From: Phialophora verrucosa
Lineage: Eukaryota; Ascomycota; Eurotiomycetes; Chaetothyriales; Herpotrichiellaceae
Direction: 5' to 3'
Length of the DNA stretch: 64,000 bases
Assembly: GCA_002099365.1 (NCBI GenBank)
Contig: MSED01000004.1
Span: 992,001 to 1,056,000 of the forward strand
Shown here piece by piece: positions 21,278-33,000 of the stretch (position 1 is the stretch's first letter; each line of letters opens with the position of its first letter). A program made the translations under genes and the position numbers. Below the pieces are notes generated by a model. The model was not told the DNA's origin. It searched no databases and worked only from the letters and a program-made list of their open reading frames with translations.

Positions 21278-22235
21278 AAAGGGTCGCAGTGTTCTGTGTA
21301 TACATAGCACAGGTGTATGTCGCACAGGTAGAGATGCTGCCGTGATGCCGTCGCCGCCGATAAAGTCACACCGTGTATACAGTAATATGTACGTGTCCAA
21401 GTAGGGGCCACCACGCATCCTCGCCTGGCCTCGGCCACTGATCCATGCCCGGAGAAGGCCCTGAGGGGCGGAACTTGGCTTCACCCTAATCAAACCACGC
21501 CTTGCTGCTTGGGTGCCATGCGCGCCCAAATATAGACCGCCAGCTCCGTAGTTTCACAGCAGCTCTAGCCCCATTCGGTCGAACTGAGATTGCCGGCCTG
21601 AGCTTGCTGGGGGGTCGTGGGCAAACAAACAAACGCGACGCCCACGCACGGCCTCCCCCCAGGGCAAGGTTGAAGATGATCAAAGGATTCAATGTCAGCA
21701 TGGGCATGGGGTGGGTTGATCTGAGATCGATTACAGGATCGCTTCATCATCATCAACAAAAAGCCAAGTTAGACCTCTTGTTTACCATTCTTCAACACTT
21801 TCCTCGTGTTGCACTCGTACAGCCCACACACATACCCACACCGAGGGACTGGACTGCGCTCAAGGCCATTTTTTTGCTTCCGATTTCGCGTCAAGGCTCT
21901 CTGATCCCGGGCAAAACGGCACTTCGTAGGCGTCATTATTGGTCCCCTGGCCGGCGTGTCGGAGAATAAAACAGGCTTGGGTCGTGGGTCAGTCAGGATC
22001 AGTAGTCGACAAGGCGACGCACGCCCAGCCCAGGCAGACCAGAAGCAAGCGCCCGCGCAAACGTGAAAAGTCCACGAGGTGTGCCCGCCGCTGCGAGGGG
22101 CCCCAGAGCAAGGAGCAAGGGAGCAAGGTGCAAGGCGAAACCTCGCTTATTACCCTGACCGACCTGTATCCGGAATCCGACAACCACGCTGGGCCGGCGT
22201 TCGAAACCCAGCCGGAAAAAGCCACCAAAGCAATA
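21278..22235. other. Spacer between N-carbamoylase and racemase genes
   Basis: A 958-base spacer. The frame of the racemase gene stays open back to 21939 without an ATG, so the 5' end of that gene is uncertain. Otherwise nothing is recognisable. Confidence 0.35.
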
Positions 22236-23753
22236 ATGGCATCACCTGCTGCTGCTGCTACTGCTGCGGCTGCCGCCGATTTATCGCGACAACGAACACA
22301 CTCTCCTCCGACCATCTTTCCAGGTCAACCTCAGTTTCAAGGAGGCGGCACTCATCCTCTATCCCTCCGGCCCGGTGGATCTCGCTCTGCGTCTCCCCAA
22401 CCGCAGGAAAATCTGTTCCTTTCCGAGTACGACCAGCTGGAGACTGATCCGGCCATGGCTGCTTATCAGCGCGTCGCGTCGGGCGCTGCTGCTGGTGGAG
22501 GTGGAGGTGGTGGTGGAGGTGGTTTCGGAGGCCTTCCATCCAGCCAGTCACCGCCGCCTGGTCAACAACAGCAACAGCAGCAGAATAATTATGGCGCCCG
22601 CTTTCCCAGCCAGTATTTCCCACCCCAGTCGCCGACCAACGAGCCAGGCAATCCAGCAGGGAATCCGTTCATCGACGGGTCAGGCGGCTCGCGCTCCCGA
22701 AGCAGCACCGTCGGCCAGAACTACCCTATCGCCGTGGTGCCGCCGATGCCGTCGACGACCTCACCGCCCACGCAAGGCATTCAGCCTCTCTTCGCCCAGC
22801 ATTCGGGCCACGCCGGGGGTCCGTCGGCGGCGTCGTCGTCGCGGCCTGTCTCTAGAGGCAACCCCGGTGCCGGCGCCATGCCCTCCATGCCGTCTGCAAA
22901 CGGTGGCGGGCCCAGCACGCGGCCGACGAGCGCCAAATCGCCCTTTTCCACCCCGATCACGGCGCCGCCGCGCAATCGCCCACACCAAGTGCTGCTGATC
23001 AACCCGAACTCGACGCGCTCCATGACCGAGGCGATGCTGCACTCGCTGCGGCCCAACGTGCCCCCCAACGTCGAGCTGACGGGGTACACGGCGCCGTACC
23101 CGGCGCCGACGGCGATCGAGTCGACGACGGACGCCATCATGTCGACGGAGGCGGTGCTGCGCGACCTGGCCAAGCACGCGGCGCCCAACGGCGAGACGGT
23201 GCAGAACTACGACGGCATGATCGTGGCGTGCTTCTCGCGGCACCCGCTGATCGACGCGCTGCGCGAGTCCTACGACGTCCCCGTCATCGGCATCATGGAG
23301 GCGAGCGTGTACGTGGCGCGCATGCTGGGCGGGCGCTTCGGCATCGTCGCCACCGCCCAGCGCAGCCGCATCAAGCAGGACGACGACATCGCCGCGTACG
23401 GCATGACCCATTTCTACGTCGGCTCCGAGGCCACCCACCTGGGCGTGCTCGAGCTGGACAGCCGCCCCAAGGACGAGGTCGCCAAGCGCGTCGCCCACTG
23501 CGCCCGCGCCCTCGTCATCAAGGGCGCCGATACCATCCTGCTGGGCTGTGCGGGCATGACGGACATGATTCGCGCGGCCAAGGACGCCGTGCGCGACGAG
23601 GACGGCCGCCGCACCGTCAACGTCGTCGATAGTGTCGAGGCCGGGGTCATGATGATGAACAGTCTGATCGGCATGGGCATTCCGACCAGTAAGAAAGGGT
23701 TGTACAAGGGGGAGAAGGAGGCGAGGCGGACGAGGGGCCAGAATTGGTTGTGA
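22236..23753 (+). CDS. Asp/Glu/hydantoin racemase-family protein with long disordered head
   Basis: The C-terminal ~255 residues form an Asp/Glu-racemase-type domain of the hydantoin-racemase/Dcg1 group (VLLINPNSTRSMTEAM, TAPYPAPTAIESTTDA, YDVPVIGIMEASVYVA, FGIVATAQRS). Both catalytic cysteines are present: Cys332 (IVACFSRHPL) and Cys438 (LLGCAGMTDM), 106 residues apart as expected for a two-base cofactor-independent racemase. The first ~245 residues are disordered: poly-Ala, a Gly run near residues 88-97, a Gln run near residues 109-115, and Pro/Ser-rich sequence. Such a head is absent from bacterial homologues. The gene is one exon of 505 codons from the ATG at 22236. From about 22980 the third positions become markedly more G+C-rich than in the head. 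Its neighbour on the same strand is the N-carbamoyl-D-amino-acid amidohydrolase. Allantoin-type substrates are an alternative. Confidence 0.85.
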   Translation: MASPAAAATAAAAADLSRQRTHSPPTIFPGQPQFQGGGTHPLSLRPGGSRSASPQPQENLFLSEYDQLETDPAMAAYQRVASGAAAGGGGGGGGGGFGGLPSSQSPPPGQQQQQQQNNYGARFPSQYFPPQSPTNEPGNPAGNPFIDGSGGSRSRSSTVGQNYPIAVVPPMPSTTSPPTQGIQPLFAQHSGHAGGPSAASSSRPVSRGNPGAGAMPSMPSANGGGPSTRPTSAKSPFSTPITAPPRNRPHQVLLINPNSTRSMTEAMLHSLRPNVPPNVELTGYTAPYPAPTAIESTTDAIMSTEAVLRDLAKHAAPNGETVQNYDGMIVACFSRHPLIDALRESYDVPVIGIMEASVYVARMLGGRFGIVATAQRSRIKQDDDIAAYGMTHFYVGSEATHLGVLELDSRPKDEVAKRVAHCARALVIKGADTILLGCAGMTDMIRAAKDAVRDEDGRRTVNVVDSVEAGVMMMNSLIGMGIPTSKKGLYKGEKEARRTRGQNWL

Positions 23754-24171
23754 TGATGATGACGGGTCGTTCAGGTTCAGGCGAGGCGAGGCGACATTCA
23801 GTGGGATTACGTCTCCTTGGAGAGCATCGAATGATTGGATCCTTGATGTGCACTGTCGGGTTAGGTGATTCGACCCTAAGACTGTTCAGATTCGCTTGCA
23901 AAGTCGATCATGTTTGGGCAAACGATGTATGTTTCGGGGTCGCTCGAGGACTCACAATGGCTCCGGTATGGTCAACGAAGCGTGTGGGCACGATTCACGA
24001 GGTTTGGATCTGGGGTTCTCAAGAAAGATTTTGAAAATTCATTTGAAATTCAAGCTGGAGTTGTATGATGCGCGTCTGGAGCGGACAAGGCGCCGGAGCA
24101 CTCTTTTCCTTCATCGTGCTTCTTTATCAGTACCATTGCCGTCCTAGGTCGATGCCGCCCATCGACTCGCT
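23754..24171. other. Spacer between convergent racemase and catalase genes
   Basis: A 418-base tail-to-tail spacer holding the 3' ends of both genes. No coding or structural signal recognised. Confidence 0.3.
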
Positions 24172-25194
24172 TCAGTGATGCGGTCCAGCAGCTCTCCTTT
24201 CCCGTCCCGAAATCAAATACAGACTTGCCCTCACGTCAATGACCGGATCGTCGCTCGCTTCGACTCCGTCAACCCTGGGGACTGGATCATAGATGATATT
24301 TCGCTGCTTCTCATCATTGTCCTCCGCCACGGCATCCAACTTGATGTTGCCCAATTTCACAATCTTCCTGTCCTCTGGCCAGCGGACCGTGGCATCGTTG
24401 GTTTGGTCTCCATCGTTCGCCACCTGAGCCCAGAGGGTGAACGACGCGCCACCATCAATGATGCGCGTCTGTATCTCGTTATGCAAAAATGCGGGATCCT
24501 TGGACTTCGCTTCTTCATCAGAGAGATGTGATTCCCCCGCGTCGGGAGTGATGCGCCAGCGGACGAAAGTCTCCTTGCCGTCCGCAGAAACGAGTTTAAA
24601 CGCGTTGACGCCGAAGTATTTCTCCGTAGCGAAGCTGGATGGCGTGGGTTTCGGTGCCTGGACGAAAGCCAGTGCCGCGGGATGACTGCCTAGGAAGGCT
24701 TCGATTGGGGATGGGTTCTTGGGAGCATCTGGAGCGGAAGAAGCACCGATGGCGCCCAGCAGTTCGAGAAAGCCCTCGCCTGAATTGACGGGAAAGAAGG
24801 GTGTCGAGTGTGTAATAATGTCGGTGTGCTGGCGGCGGCCGTTCTTCTCGGGAAGATTGAAACGAACGGCAAAGCCTCGCGGGTTGGCGTCGCCCGCATT
24901 ATCTGGGATTTGGGGGATACCCGTCGAGTTCGAGAAGCGGGCGGTGACGGGTGTTGAGCTGGCGTTGAAGTGGGGTGCTTTGCTGAGGGATGCTGCCTCT
25001 GAGCTTGGTGTGAATGTTCCATTAATGAGGATGCCTCGGGCATGGGCTATGGAAAGAGGTCAGTACATGACATGTGCTCTCAGACGACGGAGCTGACCTG
25101 GTCGAAAGCCCGGTGGAGTGTTGAAGGCTCCCTTGAGTGTCTTCACAAGGTTGGCTGCGGTTTCATTGGTCTGTTCGTTCGTAGAGAGTGGCAT
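24172..25194 (-). CDS. SrpA-like small catalase/peroxidase (323 aa)
   Basis: A haem-dependent catalase-related protein of the short SrpA group. Exons (reverse strand) are 25194-25098 and 25046-24172. The 51-bp intron splits an Ala codon and restores TPPGFRP then AHARGILINGTF. The distal His is His34 (AHARG). Core motifs follow: TPVTARFSNSTGIPQI, NPRGFAVRFNLPE, HTDIITHSTPFFPV, EAFLGSHPAALAFVQAPKP and FGVNAFKLV. The proximal ligand motif RASLY (Arg305, Tyr309) is near the end. At 323 residues it is much shorter than ordinary catalases, as is normal for this group; several members act as peroxidases on organic substrates. The longest plain reading frame covers only the last third of the protein. 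Confidence 0.9.
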
Positions 25195-26826
25195 CTTGAA
25201 GTCTTGGAGGGTTCTGTTCTCCGGGTGAGTTGAGTGCGCCCGATGAGCGGAGTGAGTCTCTTACTGTCTGTCTTTGCATGCTCGTCTCCCGCGCCATACT
25301 TATACCACCTGATCTCGGTGCTCCTCGAACAGATGAATGGTGCAACTCCAGGAATGTCAAATACCCAGCACAGAACAGTCAGCAAGCGCGATGCGACGGA
25401 CCACTGAGGGCGTCGCTATTACCACTCTGAGCTCGGCGACTCTGCGGCTATTGGATGACAATTGGACTTGTCGTATCCCTAACTTGGTCGGTGTTGGATC
25501 GGTTCATGCACGAGCCATGCAGGAGCTTAGTCAGTGGAAGGTCTAACCTTCGAACGGTCGCTGACTTCCTTTCTCCCCACCATGATTAGTATCGCGCAAT
25601 TTGTCAAGTGACGACGTGCTTTCTCTCAGTGAAGCTCAATGTGAATCGCCATGGCGGTTATTTCTCTCAACGGCAATACCCCTAGGCCTCGTCGTAGATA
25701 GACCGAGGGCTGTCTGAGCTGGCTTCCTGCAATTGAGCGGGTCTTGCTGAGCTAACACACCACACAATTCCATATACGTAGCGACGGCTCGAGAGACGAG
25801 CTATTCCTATCAGATAGGTGATGGGGTCATGCAATAGTCCAGAAGCGGTATTCAGAGCGTAGTGTTGTTAGAGAGCCAAGACTCACCATATTTCCACGGA
25901 TCAGGAGAGGAAAGTGTTGAGTTCCCTCTCTGTGCCATTTGGACTGCGCTGTGAACCATGACCGAAGACAACCGCCAGCTGTGTGTTTGCAATGAGGCAA
26001 GAGTTGAAGTATATGGCGATTGTGAAGCCGTATTCAGAGGCTCTTGATGACTTGCCCCTCCTGGAGTCAGCCAGCCACCCAGCCCATATCTTCTGCTGCA
26101 ACCCAGATCACTCTGCATCAAGTCCTTCAACCAACCGTTGCTCCCAATTGCCTTCTCCACAGGAGTCTTACTTGGTCGAAAACTCGCACAGCTATGTCCT
26201 CAAAATTCGTCTCCACCTCATGCATCACACCTATCAGTTCGATCAGTCTTGCTTTCTCGGCCCGAGAGATGTTTGGTACCAGATAATCCGTGTATAAAAT
26301 CCTTCTCCTCGGACCACCCAGGCCTGATTGGAATCGAAATGCGTCATGGCCACCTAAAGCAGCAAAAGAAGCTATAGTAAGATTCAAGACAAGCGGGAAA
26401 CAGGACGATGGATGGATGAAAGACGCTCCAGAGCGACAAGGACCCGCCTTCCTGTCCCAGGATTTCATACACAGAATTCTTCCACGCGATATTCAGTAGG
26501 ACATGCGAGGATCACAAGGTCGCTGACATTGGCTAAGCTAGAGTACTGTAGATGTTGCGGTGGTCTTGTGGCGGCCTTGAAGCAGTTGACTGGCATCTGT
26601 AGCCAGACCGGTCATTCGTGCTCTGTTGCAAAAGTCCTTTGGGGGAGGATTGTGTGTCTGAAAAGTACGTACTAGGGCACGTTGCGCCGATCATCTGAAT
26701 CCCTGAGTGGCGAGGTCGTAAAAGGGTACTTGCTAGCCCTATATAATTGTCCTGTCCGAGGCGATTACTTAGTCCAGTGTGGGACGATCAGCGAACCCGT
26801 CTTTCAGCCATGCAAGTTAGTACCCA
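25195..26826. other. 1.6-kb region, no supported gene; possible coding fragment
   Basis: This lies upstream of the catalase gene and downstream of the alcohol dehydrogenase gene. One reverse-strand frame (26127-26468) contains a protein-like stretch (ISRAEKARLIELIGVMHEVE, then NFEDIAVRVFDQ) that I cannot assign. No start, splice signals or partner exons make it a gene. The part next to 25194 should hold the catalase promoter. Confidence 0.35.
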
Positions 26827-28188
26827 TCATGCAGTGCCATATGTAGTTAACTCAGGAGTGCCTTCGGCGCGTGGGAAACTGAACTTCGTCTCGACGTATA
26901 CCTTCTGCATCCCCTTCTCACGAGAATCAAAGCGCCGATAGACTTCCTCCAGTTCCTCGAGCTTGACGCGATGGCTGAGCATCTGGTATACGTCGAGCTT
27001 CCCTTCCTGAATCTTCTTGAGCAGATCTTCCCAGTACAGGTGTACAGGTGCCTGCCCATTCCCGATGAGTCGGATCCCGCGCTCCATCAACGAACCGATG
27101 TTGAAATGGTTGGTATAACCCACATACACGCCGGTGATGCCACAGCGGCCGAAATTCTTGACACTCATGATCATCTCATTGACAATTTCCGAGGTATCTG
27201 TCTCGGCGCCGAGGAGTATTTCGAAGTAATGTGCCCAGCCTTTCGCGTATTCGCCTGCGACACATTCAATCGCAACATCGGGGCCACCGTGTTCCATTTC
27301 TTTTAGGAGAGACACGATGTTCTTGCCTCTAGGAAGATCCGTGAAGTTGACAGTCTCGACCTTGGGGAGCTTAGATTTCACAAAGTCGAGCCTCCAAGAG
27401 GCGCTGCCGCCATCGATGATGATAACCCGTCTGGCGCCCTGCATAAAGGACATGGCGGCGGCCATTTGACCGATGGGGCCCGCACCCCATATAGCAACGA
27501 CGTCGCCTTCCTTGACTCCCGTGTCGACGACAGCGTTCCAAGATGTGCTCAGAACGTCAGAGAGGTACAGACCCTTTTCGTCCGGGACGTCGTCCGGCAG
27601 CTTCAGAAGGTTGACGTCGCCATATGCGACACGGACGTACTCTGCCTGGCCACCAGCGTAACCACCCGTGAAATGTGAGTATCCTAGCATCCCTGCTGTG
27701 CGACCGCCATACATGATGTTCTCAATCTTGTTGTCGTTGGTCTTCTCGCACTGACTGCTCAGTTTGCGCTTGCAGTACATGCAGCTACCACATGCAATCT
27801 GAAAACTGCACACAACCCGATCACCTGGCTTGACCTTGCTGATTTTGGGGCCAACGCTGTCAACAACACCACAAAACTCATGACCAAGGATATCGCCCTT
27901 TTGTAGTTCGACGACAGCTCCATGATACAGGTGGAGATCCGAGCCACAGACGGTTGAGCCAGTGACTTTGACGATGACATCTGAGTCTTCGATCTTTGCG
28001 GGTTTGAATGTCTCCACGACTTTCACGCTGTTCTTGCCATTCCAGACCAACGCCTTCATCTTCTCGCCCGAAGGGTCGGCATACTTTTCCGCATCTTTGG
28101 AGGGGTTGGTGAGATTCTGCTCAGTGCTGGCGTCACCTGTGTGGCCGATGAGCTTTTCGACGAATCCTGCTGCTTGTGACAGAGCCAT
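26827..28188 (-). CDS. Zinc-dependent alcohol dehydrogenase (formaldehyde dehydrogenase-like)
   Basis: A medium-chain zinc dehydrogenase, one exon, 453 residues. The catalytic zinc region is present (GSTVCGSDLHLYHG, LGHEFCGVV). So is the structural four-Cys zinc loop (IACGSCMYCKRKLSSQCEK), and the NAD-binding turn is AIWGAGPIGQMAAAM. The insert AIECVAGEYAKGWAHYFE and the overall length resemble the formaldehyde-dismutase/glutathione-independent formaldehyde dehydrogenase group. In fungi this group includes many uncharacterised members, so the substrate is open. The extra ~45 residues at the N-terminus (MALSQAAGFVEKLIGHTGDA) precede the usual start KMKALVWNG. No other gene lies between it and the catalase gene on the same strand. 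Confidence 0.92.
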   Translation of the reverse strand: MALSQAAGFVEKLIGHTGDASTEQNLTNPSKDAEKYADPSGEKMKALVWNGKNSVKVVETFKPAKIEDSDVIVKVTGSTVCGSDLHLYHGAVVELQKGDILGHEFCGVVDSVGPKISKVKPGDRVVCSFQIACGSCMYCKRKLSSQCEKTNDNKIENIMYGGRTAGMLGYSHFTGGYAGGQAEYVRVAYGDVNLLKLPDDVPDEKGLYLSDVLSTSWNAVVDTGVKEGDVVAIWGAGPIGQMAAAMSFMQGARRVIIIDGGSASWRLDFVKSKLPKVETVNFTDLPRGKNIVSLLKEMEHGGPDVAIECVAGEYAKGWAHYFEILLGAETDTSEIVNEMIMSVKNFGRCGITGVYVGYTNHFNIGSLMERGIRLIGNGQAPVHLYWEDLLKKIQEGKLDVYQMLSHRVKLEELEEVYRRFDSREKGMQKVYVETKFSFPRAEGTPELTTYGTA

Positions 28189-30000
28189 GATGAAAGTCCA
28201 GTGAATCCTGCCTGCGAGTTTTAAGTATGGTACAGAAGTTTCGGCTTGGACAAGGATTCAGCGATGGGGGAGAAGGCAGAAGTCTTTAAAGACGTCCATA
28301 ACCCCTCGACCCCATGCATCCATCTGCCGAACCAAGTCGCTGATGATGATGTTTTCATCATGACATCATGTTCGTGATGCGCAGGCAACCTGGACCGTTT
28401 GACAGAACCTCCCGCGAAGTCTATGAGGTAGTTGGTCGTCGGATAATGCTCCCGTTCGCTGAGATCGACATCACCTAATGCACGTGGGATTTTCTCCTGC
28501 AGAAGGCGGCGTTGTGCCAGCATCGTGGCGTCGCAAGTTATCGAATGCGAATAATCGATGGACAGGCCTCCAAGAGGAGATAAACTCGACCCACCAATTA
28601 TTTTCTATGCGCGCGAGCTTCACATTCTGGCAAACACAAAAGTCTGCTTCACCGTCTGCTTTGCTTGTAATTATTCGATTGAAAATGAGTAGAGTGTTGG
28701 GCTCCTGGAATTGACGCGGAATAGCCATTTTCTCAGCCTTCTTGGGCTCCTTTGGTCAGACGGCCAAGTTTAAACGTAACTCGACGGCGCTCGCTATCCA
28801 GTGTCATGTATGACAATTTCCGCTCCCTCTAGCTTGTCAAAGACAATTCCTCTGCTCCTGACACCTCCTTTAATTACGGGTATCCCGAGGAAGTACTACG
28901 ACGGGAACCGTGGGAAGGCTGATCTGCTGTCGTCTGCAAGGCCAGATCGGAAGGGCCCTAATATCCCAGAGGAGGATTATCTGTGTTGCAGGAAATCCAG
29001 TGCCAGCAAGACCTGGCGTTAACTTGATTCTGATTCGATCGTCGGAGTACCTGTAACATCCGGTCGATGTCTCCTAGCAGAGCGGAGCGAGGGAAATCTT
29101 TGAGGGTTGCTTCTGGTTGTGTGTTGTGTGGTCTATTGTTCCCTCGTTTTCAGTCCTTCAGCGACTCTAGACGAAGGCCAGCATCCGCAACACCGCGACT
29201 CCTCCGACGAGCTGGAAATGTGGAAGCATTGGGTGCCGACTTATCAATAAGAATATGTACGGATTTGATGCCCGGGCACCCGGGATCTTGCAGGTGGCTC
29301 GCGTGTTCGCCCATGTTCGGGGAAGCCTCGGTAGTCCTCGAGATAGCACGTGACTATCTGTGAAAGTGCTTGCAGATGGGCGGCAGACCCGCTGGCCCGC
29401 CTTTTACTTAAGCACTGACAGCGGTAGGTGACTGGCGTGACTGGTTGGTGACCTAGGTGGTGACCAAAAGGCAAAGTACGGAGGCCGCCTTGGCTGAGAT
29501 GCCGAGTGGCTTAGGCTGATGCAGGCGAGTTCAGTGGCCGCAGGCATACGTAGACATCAACATCGAAATCAGATATCAACAACCGCAGAAATGCCATTGC
29601 TCCTCAAAGGTGCTACCTATTCTTGAATGTCATTCTTTCTACAATCGCCATTTACGCTACACCTTCAATCGTTCGAAATTAAAGGCACACCCCGATACAA
29701 CACCGGCTCACTCCAGACGCGTAGCCGCATTCGACGCTCTTTTTCGCCGCGTCCCCGCGCTGCTCGAGTATCTCACCGTCTCACCCCTCAGGCACCTACC
29801 GACCGGCAGAGGCCATCGAGTGATTTTGTATACAGTTATACGGTGCAGCGCTGGAAGAACGGTCATACCATCGCTTTCGACGCGCATATTGGCTCTTCAA
29901 CACACTGAGAATGTCACTTCTGCGGTGACAGGAAATCATTTGAAAACCACCCCCTCGAATCCGCCTCGCAAACCCATCGGGTACACGACATACATTTACG
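28189..30000. other. 1.8-kb divergent upstream region
   Basis: Separates the head-to-head dehydrogenase and 5-phosphatase genes. An inverted repeat with atgatga / tcatcat arms lies near 28340-28360. A forward frame of 177 codons (29610-30143) overlaps the 5-phosphatase start in another frame and is probably 5' leader. No gene can be supported. Confidence 0.4.
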
Positions 30001-33000
30001 ATGGCGCAGAACACGGAGCAACGGACAGACGCAGCTTCTATAAAGCCCGTATCTTCGCTAAGGTCTCACTTCGAGGGCCTCAAAGTCAACCAGCCTGCAC
30101 CCGGAAGCATACCTCCCTCTCCGCAAGCTCTGAGACCGGTTGACAGGACGAGTCCAGCCCCACCACACCGAGCCTCTTTCGATATACCACGACCTATCTC
30201 GCCGTGGTCTGGGGCAGCAGGGAATATCAACAATGGAGGAACAAAAACCCCAACCAAGGGCTCGGAGTCACCTCCAAAGTCGGGACACAGACGCCCAATG
30301 TCGATGCTATTACAGTCCTCCCCACAGCTCACTCCTTCAGTCAAGGTCGAATCCCCACGGTCGCCTCCCCGGACCTTCTTCGAGCGAAGTAGTTCAAGAT
30401 CTCCCGAACGTGTCGACAATACTCCATTTGGCAAGGTGCGCGAACTGATATCCCAGCACTCAAGTCGCTCCTCGACGCCAGTTCCCCGGGCTCCCAGCGT
30501 AGATAGATCGGACACCACAAAAGCGCTGGGAGACACGCAAAGAGGCACCGAGGTCCAGGATGAGAAGCCCAAAGCGCTGCCACCACCGGTCAACCGGGCG
30601 GAGAAACCTAAAATACTACTTAAGCCAAATATCACTGCCCTGCCTGCCGCCAATATTCTCCAGCCTGAAGCCCGGAGACCCTCCTTCGAAGCGCGTATAT
30701 CCCCCTTTAGCACACCTCCGAGCAGTGACGAAAGCTCTCCTGTCCGAAGCCCTGAACCCGTAGGGCTCCTACCGCCGACTCGACCATCACCGCCCTCACA
30801 TACTACTCCAATTCCCACTCCGGAGGTTCCTTCTTCCCGCTCAAGAGATCCGCGGCTACAGGGTTTCTCACACAAGCCGACGACGCTTGAGAAAAAGGAT
30901 GCAAGGAGCTTAGGATTCTCGCAGCTTGAACCGCGACCCCCAAGTCGAGGAGCAAATCTGCCTGCAAGAGCAAACACACTTTCAGAGAAACCTACCAAAG
31001 ACACCAGTGAGCTGGGGCTGATGAATGGAAAGTCAACGCAGCGTCATGTTTCTGAGACGATAAGACACACACTTCCCCCTCCTCCGCTTGCTCCTTTGCA
31101 GCCTACTCGGGCGCCTCCCGTCCGCGATGCTCGCATGCTGGGATTCTCCAGTGCGCTTCCGCCAGATGTTGAAAAGATTACGGAAGAACCGCATCCGAGT
31201 CTTCCTCCAAGACGAACAGTCGAGCCCCCACCACGTCCGTCGAACGAGTCCAAGCACTCCAGCCGACCTATACAGTCTCCGCCTAGCCTTGTCACAACCC
31301 CTGATCGTTCCAAAAAGCCCTCGTCCGTCCAGCCAATGTCTCGTGCGCCAACTATGCCTGTGGAGCAGCATTTCCCACCGCCGCCGAAGCGAAGGAGCGT
31401 GGATCTCCCTCCAACTACCTCGACGCATCGCTCTCAGACCTTTGCTGGCGATTCCTCCCGACGGTCTGTTCCGACGGGAACAACGGACGACTCCGACGAG
31501 ACCGAGGAAACAATGGAGGAACCGACTACCTCCAGGTCCGAGTACCCGGATGCAACTCATACCAACAGGCGGCCCCCGTACAGTAAATCTAGTTTGTTCG
31601 AGATTGCCACAAAGTCAGATTCTCGGCTTGCTGAGGTGTGCGGACAGTACTTGTGTACTGCCGGTTATGTTACTCGAGTCTTTGATATGTCCTCAGGCGA
31701 GCAGGTCATGAGCATCAATCATGGTGAAACTGTCAAAGTCTCCGCTATGGCATTCAAGCCCGCCCCTGAACTAGCACAGGAAGGTACCAGACTGTGGCTT
31801 GGCATGAACACCGGAGAAGTGATGGAAGTTGATGTCGCGACCCACACAGTCATGACAACGAACACATCACATAATAGACGTGAGATTGTGCGGATACTCC
31901 GCAGCAAAAGGGACCTCTGGACCATCGACGACGAAGGGAAATTGTTTGTTTGGAAAGCTGATGAAACTGGAGTACCCAATCTCAAATATAGCCACATATC
32001 CCATAAGATTCCCAGAGGTCACACGTTCTCTATGGCTATCGACGGAAGACTCTGGTATGCCTCGGGCAAAGAAATCCGGGTATACATACCAGGAAATGAA
32101 ACCTCCTTTGGTCCTCTGACTGATCCGCTGTACCAGCATGGCAATGGCGATGTCACTTGTGGAACTTACTCGAACGAAGGTACTGGAAGGGCATATTTCG
32201 GTCATATTGATGGCCGGGTGACGATTTATTCAACCAATGACTTCTCGGTGATTGCCAATGTCAAAGCCAGTGACTACAAGATCAACAGTCTGGCGTACGT
32301 GGGCGACAAGTTATGGGCAGCTTTCAAGACTGGGATGGTCTACGTGTACGACACCCGCGGTTTGCCCTGGAAAACACAGAAAGACTGGAGAGCCCATGAA
32401 GGCCCGGCGACTCAACTGCTGTTCGACCCCAGCAGTGTCTGGACCCTCCAACAGTTGCAAGTCGTGACGATAGGGCATGACAACTTTGTGAGGCTGTGGG
32501 ACGCTGCGCTTGAAGATGACTGGATCGAAACCAAGATGATACAGCGCGATGTGGAATATTGCTCATTCCGAGAGTTGCGGGCCGCAGTTGTGACGTGGAA
32601 TGTTGGGGCGTCTACACCTTACGAGTTGAGGGAGGACTTCATTGCCGACGCGATCCATGCCAGCGATCCACCGGAAATCCTCATATTCGGCTTTCAAGAA
32701 GTCGTTGACCTCGAAGACCGCACTGTCACTGCGAAGAGCATTTTCAGCTTTGGCAAGAAGAAAGACACGGTCAAGACGGAGCAACACCAGACTCGGGTCT
32801 ATCGAGAATGGCGAGACTACCTCAGCAAAGTGATTAGCCGATCGACTAGTGCTCATCATGCCTATTCGGAACTGCATACCTCCAGCTTGATTGGACTGTT
32901 CCAATGCGTCTTCGTCAGACAAGAGGAGCGAGTCAACGTCCGAAACTTGCAGGCCGCCAGCGTCAAGCTCGGCTTGAAGGGCCATTACGGTAACAAAGGG

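Noticed and set aside
22761..23498. Antisense frame of 245 codons opposite the racemase domain
   Set aside because: A by-product of very high third-position G+C in the racemase gene. The sequence is His/Arg/Val/Gly-rich without a fold.
29610..30143. Forward frame of 177 codons overlapping the 5-phosphatase start
   Set aside because: No protein features; it overlaps the start of a certain gene in another frame and is probably 5' leader.
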